Below, in pieces: positions 57,401 to 64,000 of a stretch of DNA of 64,000 bases. Below the pieces are notes generated by a model, which saw only the letters and a list, made by a program, of their open reading frames with translations, was not told where the DNA came from and made no database searches. How positions within the stretch are numbered: the stretch's first letter is position 1; every line of letters starts with the position of its first letter. This stretch comes from Hericium rajendrae (lineage: Eukaryota; Basidiomycota; Agaricomycetes; Russulales; Hericiaceae). The stretch is from positions 2,108,001 to 2,172,000 of the forward strand of contig CM065887.1 of assembly GCA_033439255.1 (NCBI GenBank), written 5' to 3'. The translations under genes and the position numbers were made by a program.

Positions 57401-59651
57401 AACGATTCATCAGTCGGTAGCCATAGTCGGTGAACCTGGCCCACGGGCTTGTCTCATAAGACACCATTGTCAGCGCATTGGTGTAGTACGCATTCAAGTC
57501 TCGCATCTGGTTTTCCATCCAGTTGGGTGGAAAGTCTTCACGAGTGGGTCCACTCCAGTAGTCGTCGTAGTCATCATTCCTTTGCCTCCATAAAGGGTGT
57601 GGGCGAGGTGGGATTTTCACAGGCAACTTTGGACGGGCAAAACGCTCGAGATCTACCTGTCCTGATGGAGGTTTGCCTCTTGCTTTCTGACCAAATATGC
57701 GTCGAGGTATCTGTGCTCCTGCTGCGACTTCGCTGCCGTCGCTCTCCTCTCTTTGGTCCTGGTCATCTGCTCCCAGGCCTATCTGCTCGGCTGCCTCCCC
57801 GTGCACCCGACTACGCAGCTGGTCTTTGGTCTGAGTCCTCGTAGGGCCCTGGTCCTCGTAGAAGGTTTGACCATGAGCTGGTCGACAGGTTTTGCATGTT
57901 TTTTTACAGTCATCGAGAGCAATCAAAATGTCGTTGTCTCGTGACATGCTGCTGTGTCGGATCTCCTGCACCAATGCCCTGTCAAGAACAGGGTAGTCAT
58001 CAGAGGTCTGTCTCCGAGGTGCCCAGGTCACTTCCAATGCTTGCCACTCAACGGGTGGATTCTGTCTGTACTCAGAATACCGGGCACAGCATATGTTGGC
58101 CAGTGCAATCAGCTCGGTGTACATGCTATGACGGGCTGCATGCCCACAAGGAAGAGGAGGATGCTCCAGAGTCTGCCCGTCCTCTTTGTAGTTGAGGCCG
58201 TAGGACATGAAGTGCGACAGGGCCATGGCCGTCATGGGTCCACAGTTGATCCCATCGCCAACCCAGGTCACTTCTTGCACGGCGACATTCTGGTCAATGT
58301 AGACCAAAGATTTTTCTCCCATAGGCCAGCCGTGGATGCGACAAATATGCTGGTAGTACCGAGGCCCATTCCAGCTGCGCCAGCTGTCTCTTGTGTCCAG
58401 TTTACTTGTGCGTCCGAGGACGTGTACCACGCTATTTTCTGCGTCAAAAATGACGGAGAAAAAATGGCCTCCACGCAGAATGAAGAAACAGACAGGAGTG
58501 AAGGGGCAGGGAGGATACTTCCCATCTGGACCTGTCGTGCAGGGCAGAAAATACATTTCACGAAAATGGGGAACTGTTGCAATCATCTCGGCAGCCATGT
58601 CGACGTCCCACGCTCCTGCTAAACTTTGGCTAATATACCGCATGAGACGGCAGCTGCTGTCCTTGAACCAGTACTGCAGCAGGAAAAGTTCCAGAATGCT
58701 GTGATCCACCCATTCCGGTGGCAAAAGGGACCTGCGCCCCTCCCATGCTGGGTGCCACAAGCTGAACGTGGAGAGGTAGCGCCCTAGAAAAAGAGTCTCA
58801 GTGCTTTTCATCCAAGTGGCAGCACAGACAAACAAGTTACGAAAACACTACCCACATGCATGCTCCAAGCGCTGCAGCTCGTTCCAAGGGTTGAGCTCTG
58901 GAGAAGGGGATCTCCTCGGAGAGGTTTCTGCATTGTCCAGCGCAAGATCTTCTATTTCCTCGTAGTCATCGTTATCCCCACCGCCTGTCTTTTTTCCCGA
59001 CTTTGATGATGATGTGGACGAGGAGGAGGACTAGAAGAACATAAGCCAACAGAACGATATCCTTGTGACCTCCTGACTATTCACTCGATGTTTCCTGTTA
59101 TCCGTATTTCTTTCTGGTAGAGACAGCGGCGAAGGCTGGTCTTGATCTCTCGGCAGTGCTCGGGAAAACTAGAAGAATGTAGCAGAAACACATTTTTTTT
59201 TGCAGAGGCAGTACTCACAACTGATTTTTTTGCCCGCCTGTACAAGTCCAAGCGTCTTTTCTGTTCTGGCAGCTCCCATAGAGGACCTTGGTTACTAGAT
59301 GCCTAGACGGATATAAGCTCCACAGTGCTGTACATCCTTTTCTGACAGTACTCCCTCACAATTCTTTGTTCTGCACTTCTGTCCAATTCAGAATGATCAG
59401 TGTCTTCTAGCACAGAAGACGAGGACAAAGGCGGGCCTTCATCACCAGATGAAGGTGAGGAGGAGAGCTACAAGTGTGTAAGCTCGTCGTAGCATCCTTG
59501 TCAGACACCAAGTGCTCACTAAAGCTGGGGTGACTGCTTCTTCCACGTGGGCTGCCGCTTCGACTTGTGCTGCCACCTCTGCTTGTACTGACGCTGCCAA
59601 CCTTGCATATGTTGCCCTCCGTTTCGCCCATGCTTCCTTTGCCGATGCCAT
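54428..59651 (-). pseudogene. Large multi-exon gene with degenerate Ulp1-like domain and one internal stop
   Basis: Seven exons with phase-consistent junctions: 59651-59520 (ATG, MASAKEAWAKRRATYARL), 59467-59360, 59302-59219, 59168-59070, 59030-58852, 58803-55926 and 55870-54428. Introns are 39-57 bases with mostly GTGAGN donors. The frame totals about 1640 codons with one TAA at 55316-55318 (between ARLFIEFS and DTWLVLNEAYRTKTQ), after residue 1344. The N-terminus is Ser/acidic-rich. Residues about 290-375 resemble a Ulp1/C48 cysteine-protease core: RGGHFFSVIFD (His 304) and VGDGINCGPMTAMALSHF (Cys 368); the usual Asp about 17 residues after His is Gly, so activity is doubtful. The rest of the long exon has no domain I know. 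The C-terminus is very acidic (a run of Glu). If TAA is real, the product lacks the last 295 residues; an undetected intron or a CAA-to-TAA change could explain it. Confidence 0.7.
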
Positions 59652-59816
59652 GATGTTGCGCCAAAGGTGTATCTTCTGTGGAATAAGCGATGTTTCACTC
59701 CGTCAATATGAAATTTCATCGGCTATCAGAATCACGCCCCCTCACAACCCAATTTATCATCAGTCCTGCTCAAGCCTATCCGACGCTGGTCTTGCCCTGC
59801 CTCTTCGCTTTCTGCC
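59652..59816. promoter_or_regulatory. Shared divergent promoter region
   Basis: 165 bases separate the start codons of the large minus-strand gene (59651) and the plus-strand BAH-PHD gene (59817). Head-to-head genes this close probably share control elements. No clear TATA box is seen. Confidence 0.4.
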
Positions 59817-61229
59817 ATGTCTGCATCTACGTCTAGTGCTACGGCAGCAGATCCTAGTCCCCAGCACCTCGCTACCCTTCTGTCGCCGCAATGCATCATG
59901 GGTGAGAGTGTGCTCTCTTCTTCTCCCCGGACTCACAGAAACCGTTGGCTTTGCATAGCAACAGGCATGTCAAATCCTGGCCATGACCACCTGTTCACAG
60001 TGGGGGACGAGTGGGTTTTCAACCACCTTCCTGTGGCCGTGTTGACACAACATTTTCAGGATTTTGTTATTCCCTCATGGGGTGTCGCCAGGTCAAAACC
60101 TGCCATGGCCGCAGTGGTGGCGCGCGCGAATCACTCAGTTTCACGTGGCTCCTGGACATGAGCAAGAAAAAGTATATATCGACTCTCTGTGTCATTCATT
60201 TTTTCAATAACCCACCCTCTAGTCCTGGATCACTGTTTGCTGGTACTATTCCAAGGCAGACCTGAAGGCATGGTCGCATTGTTCTGCCCACTGTGCCCTA
60301 GACAACATGGCCAGTTCAAAGCGGAGCAAGAAAGCTCTTGTTCCTCTAAAGCTCTGTGAGACCATGATATCCAAAATAGGTGCGAAGAACGAGCGGGTTC
60401 TTAGCGTTGACAAGCAAATTCTTGAGATGTCGATGATCGTCGGTATGTCCGCTGCAAATCTCTACGGGTGGAAATTCACCCCCGTCGCTAGGCCCTGCCG
60501 ACATGGTCACTTTTGATGAGCATAAGGTCAACCTCCTTCCCATGAGCAAGGAAGACGTCTACTACCGCAGGATCCATGCCCACCTTTCACGTTCCCTGTG
60601 GCTGGTCCGTCCTCTCTCCACAATGTACTCATTTCCCTTGCTTGGAACATTGACCACAGATTTTGCAGAAGGACTCTGATTTGGTGAAAATGTGCCACGA
60701 AAAGTGTCGTCTCTACCGACGCTGGAATCCAGAGCAGCACACCACGCGCCACTACCCTTCTTGTCAAACCTGGCAACATGTCCGGTGTTTGGCGCCACTT
60801 CCACTGGATACCCAGCTTCCTGTTGGTGACTCATCTCAGGCCACGCCACAGCGTCACCCACTAGACTACGACATGGAATCTCTCAAACAAAGTCAACTGC
60901 TCGACTATGACTTTGAATCTCTCAAAGGCGCAGAAGATACGCATCTATCCATGGAGCTAGATAGCCTGGCATCTGCCCTCCGGTGGCCCATTCAACGCAC
61001 GCCAAACGGGTCCGTACCACTGAGCTACGAGTGCTTCGTAGTCGAGCTTCGAGCGCGTGCAGACACAGGGAACCTGGATGAGTTTTGGAGACAGTCTTTG
61101 GCTAACCAGTTCAGCCATGCACTCCATTTCCACCACCATGCCACCGATGTCGAGAACCACATACGCGACATGCTGAAAACCACATCACATACATACTATC
61201 GCTGCCAACAATGCACGAGAATCATATAG
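59817..61229 (+). CDS. BAH-PHD domain chromatin protein
   Basis: Likely nuclear chromatin reader. Starts MSASTSSATAADPSPQHL at 59817. BAH-type segments: HLFTVGDEWVFNHLPVAV near 59990-60040; SWITVCWYYSKADLKAWSH near 60223-60280; KNERVLSVDKQILEMSMIVG joined across intron 60442-60492 (GTATGT to GCTAG) to PADMVTFDEHKVNLLPMS. The phase is kept there and the join restores the typical BAH hydrophobic pattern. Next intron about 60610-60660 (GTCCGT to CACAG). Then a zinc region MCHEKCRLYRRWNPEQ and YPSCQTWQHVRCL, a PHD-like CX2-3C...CX4HX2C order, and a poorly conserved C-terminal part to TAA/TAG at 61229. The intron between about 60138 and 60222 is the least certain (donor GTTTCA, acceptor CTCTAG, phase kept). 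BAH-PHD pairs are known in fungal chromatin regulators; the exact target here is unknown. Confidence 0.65.
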
Positions 61230-63995
61230 AATGTTTTTTTGCCCTATCTTTTGCTGCATCTTCTACTCCATCTTCTGCTTCCTCTTCTACTCCATCTTCT
61301 GCTCTTGGAATGACGACCTGCACGAAGATGTCCCATGTGACAAAATAGAAACCTTCTTTCTCTAGCACCGGCTGGTGGGCTATCAGAAAATCACACATGG
61401 AGATACATCCTAGCTTTCCTCTCATCTATAAAGTGATAACAAAAATTATACACCATCAAATTAAAATGCGAGCAAGAGGACACCCACTGTTGCTTTTGGG
61501 TCCATCTTCGCCTTGTTTAAGATCTTTTCTCTTCCAACCTTCTCTGATCTCTTCCAATGCTCATCCAGCTTGCAAGAAAATGCTGTCAACACAATGGCTG
61601 TCTGTTCTACACCTGCTTCCGTCTTGTCTTTCTATAATCAGCCGATGTCAGCGTGTGCTTTGTTGACGCAGAACATAGAAATCGCACTTCTGCCTTGTCG
61701 CATTTCTTGCCCAAGGCATCCAAGCTGTCTATGACGTTCTCCCAAAAGCTCTTGCTTTCCCTGCGATCTTGTGAACCCTTCTCAGCCTCTTCTCTGGTGG
61801 CCCACTCTTGGGAGCAGGCAGATGACTTTCTTTCAGAGCGCTGCGACACCAATGATGAGGGCTCTGGCTGGTCCAGTTTTGTGGCTGACGACTTTCTACT
61901 CTGAGCATGCCGCGAGGTTACCACTGAGCCCTGATGCTCCAGTCTCTTGGAATCAGCTTTTAGCTTCTTGTTGACATTAGTCTTGTGCTTTTCCTTCGCA
62001 TCGGGTGCCGGTGTCTTCTTCTTCTCTACAGCAGTTGTCTTGAATGATATCGATATTGTCTGTGGATCATCGACATTGTAAACCAACAGTTCCTCAGAGC
62101 GACGGGACCGACACTGCTCTGACAAAGCCTGTCTGCTTGGACACGAAGGCTTTGAACCTGATGCCTGACGCGAGCTGCCTGCGCGGTTTGGAGAAAAAGG
62201 TGAGATGTCCTGGCTTGCAGAGGTGGGTGCCATAGCGTCATTGGTTGCATTGCCAGTTCGGGGCAGCATTGACAAACCCATGGCCCTTGGACCACTAGTT
62301 GAAGCCGGGCCACCACAAAGACGCCTAGACATTCGTACAGGACCAGTTGACGCTGGCTTGCGCGCACCCAGAGGCCTTCCGCGAGGACGCACTGGCAAGG
62401 ACACGGCTGCTTCTATAAAATCGTCAGGTCCATGCTGCAGTGACTCAGCATCATCCTCCTGGCCATCCATGTCTGCTGAACCGGGCGTCGCAAAGACACC
62501 AGGGCTGCTCACTGGGAGTCCTCCTTCCTCCCTTCCCCCAAGACGTGGGATGCTTGGCTGGAGGAGATCAATGTCTTGGTCCATGTCAGTTTGTAGGCTC
62601 GCCAGTAGAAGATCACTCATGTCACTGCTTAGGCTGGGCTGTGGGTGATCTGTGTCATCCATGGGGTGGCTTTCCTTGTCCTCTGTCAGACCATTGTCAC
62701 TGTATGCATTCTCCGGCTGCTGCCTGAGTTCATCCTTCTCCATTGCTGGAGTGTAAGCCCTTCATGAGAAGCTTCCTGGCCCCGACATGGTTTCCAGAGC
62801 CGTTGGGTTTGGTATGCTTTGCCTGGCTGAGGGTGAGATGGTTCTCTCCTTATGTGGACCAAAAAATGTGAAAGCACCGCTGTGCCACAGGTTCAACTCA
62901 CTACGCTTGCATGGTTGAGACAGAATAGGGACCTACCTTTCTTTGACAACCAGCCTAGGGGCTTTGATTGTATCAGATCGCTGTTGTTGTGCCCATACAA
63001 CGGTAGGACGTTGGCTTTTTGTGTCTGTGCTTGTGTCCTCTGCTGGTGTCGATACCGACGGCGGCCATTCTGACCCAGAAGCTTGGTAGTCTTCTGAGCC
63101 AAGAGAGGGAGATCGCGTGCCTTTGAAACATGTGCCAGCAATGTCAGATCGTGTCGTTGCTGTGGCATGTGATTGATGCGTACTGCTGTCTGGCATCGGC
63201 GGAGCTACCAAAGCAAGAGACAAGGTATGTCTTGCCACCCATTCTTCCGTGCGAGGGCTGCTTAGCAGCCCCATCTACGTCAACAAAACCAATCAATATA
63301 TGGAGGCCAACGGCATCTCCATGCCAGGATCATGGCCACATACGTGAGTGGTTGTGTCTTTGTCTTTCGACTCCAATACTCTGGTTGCCTCCCACGTCAG
63401 TTGTTGTTGCTCTCCGCTGCTTCTCTCGTTATCTGCATCTCAAAGTCAACACTATGTCATGTTTCCTTGGAGCTAATTTTATTATACAGCCCGTCGTACA
63501 ACAAGACCTTCGCTACAGCCGGGCCATGTGAAACCATTCAACTAACCTCTTGGTGACGACTGACGTGACTTATGTTTTGTCCTCAAAAATCAGCTTGTGA
63601 CCAGGTGGTCCTAGAAATTGAGGCTTACATCCATCCGGCGTCGTTTGCTCTCTGCACCCTGACCCAAGTGCTTCATGTCAGATCCCTGAACCAAATGAAA
63701 ACCATCAGCTGGCTGTGAGTTGATTTAGATCCCATGCGCTTACCTCCCGCTTATGTTTTTTGGCAGCGGATGCATCTGATGTCTATTGCGACATGGCACC
63801 TCTCAGTGGGTGTGGAGGCAAAATAGCATGAAAAAAACACACCGGCATGCTATACCTAGCCTCGGCTTCGTCTATTTCCATTTCATTCCCTAATGGCACT
63901 GGGTTGGCATCTTGGCTAACCATCCTGGCTTCGTTTTGCTGCTGGTGATGATGAGCATTTCCCAGCGGCAGGAGTGGTGGCACTGACCTGCGCAA
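61222..63995 (-). CDS. Multi-exon Ser/Pro-rich nuclear-type protein, 5' end outside window
   Basis: Exons read from right to left. About 63995-63860 (PPLLPLGNAHHHQQQNEAR, EMEIDEAEA); 63780-63746 (TSDASAAKKHKRE before GTAAGC); about 63688-63630 (GSDMKHLGQGAESKRRRMD before GTAAGC), both basic, NLS-like. Then about 63274-62937 (MGLLSSPRTEEWVARHTL to RLVVKE; donor GTAGGT). After intron about 62936-62882 the frame reads SGAFTFFGPHKERTISPSA to a TGA near 62764-62766, then continues RAYTPAMEKDELRQQPENAY down to RKTRRKQ at about 61612. It includes PVRPRGRPLGARKP, an AT-hook-like core, near 62350-62400. Two more exons: LDEHWKRSEKVGREKILNKA (about 61570-61490) and, after an acceptor at 61426, MRGKLGCISMCDFLIAHQPV to KKHSI and stop at 61222, overlapping the tail of the BAH-PHD gene by 8 bases. 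Function unknown; DNA binding is suggested by the AT-hook-like core and basic patches. Several junctions are tentative. Confidence 0.5.
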
Positions 63996-64000
63996 ATATC

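Noticed and set aside
1-64000. tRNA or rRNA genes
   Set aside because: I saw no cloverleaf with A and B boxes and no rRNA-like stretch; a tRNAscan run would be needed to exclude them fully.

Overview
The window looks like transposon-rich DNA from a filamentous basidiomycete, probably an agaricomycete. The signs are short introns of about 40-60 bases with GTRAGT donors and CTAAY branch sites, fungal Ty3/gypsy and Ty1/copia polyproteins, a MULE transposase of fungal type, and a BAH-PHD protein. I cannot name the species. Most long open frames in the GC-rich blocks are low-complexity artefacts.

Layout. 1-1859: MULE transposase gene (minus), cut by the window edge. 2242-12176: a complete Ty3/gypsy chromovirus with two 423-bp LTRs, a 5-bp target duplication (GCATC) and a self-priming-type primer site; its 3' LTR is split by element A (9088-11930). 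12177-15090: non-coding, GC-rich low-complexity DNA. 15091-29623: a second, 5'-truncated gypsy element, split by elements B (17302-20189) and C (21206-24053). Between its integrase and its 3' LTR it carries two spliced antisense genes, bracketed by two copies of the polypurine tract. 30546-31295: copia remnant. 31295-35868: a 4.6-kb foldback-like inverted repeat, itself hit by a hAT-type MITE (34267-34843, 8-bp TSD). 36247-37891: decayed gypsy gag, interrupted by element D (from 37892). 40284-40665: solo LTR with TSD GCCTT. 43750-46808: two inverted-repeat structures, one with near-identical 773-bp arms. 47160-51560: a satellite of about 306 bp, split by a duplicated gene fragment. 53185-64000: a gene-rich block with a zinc-finger-like gene, a 1640-codon gene with a degenerate Ulp1-like domain and one in-frame stop, a divergent BAH-PHD gene, and a multi-exon Ser/Pro-rich gene that runs off the window.

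The most unusual content is the family of elements A-D, called here CATCTG elements. Complete copies are 2.84-2.89 kb, have 11-12-bp inverted ends (CATCTGAAAAA) and make 2-bp target duplications. I see no transposase in them. Each complete copy has a central promoter block. One arm carries a chain of tiny exons with the core TTTTCGCTTTTT. The other arm carries a splice donor, then (in three of four copies) a 46-50-bp intron that ends at a base-paired hairpin, then a GC-rich block with (in three of four) an X-box-like palindrome. Removing B and C in silico restores the gypsy frame exactly, and removing A gives a 423-bp LTR equal in length to its partner, so the boundaries are firm.

Decay is dominated by C-to-T type transitions: the two LTRs of the first gypsy differ at 19 sites, all transitions, and most premature stops fit TGG, CGA, CAG or CAA changed by one transition. 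This suggests methylation-linked deamination or a RIP-like process.
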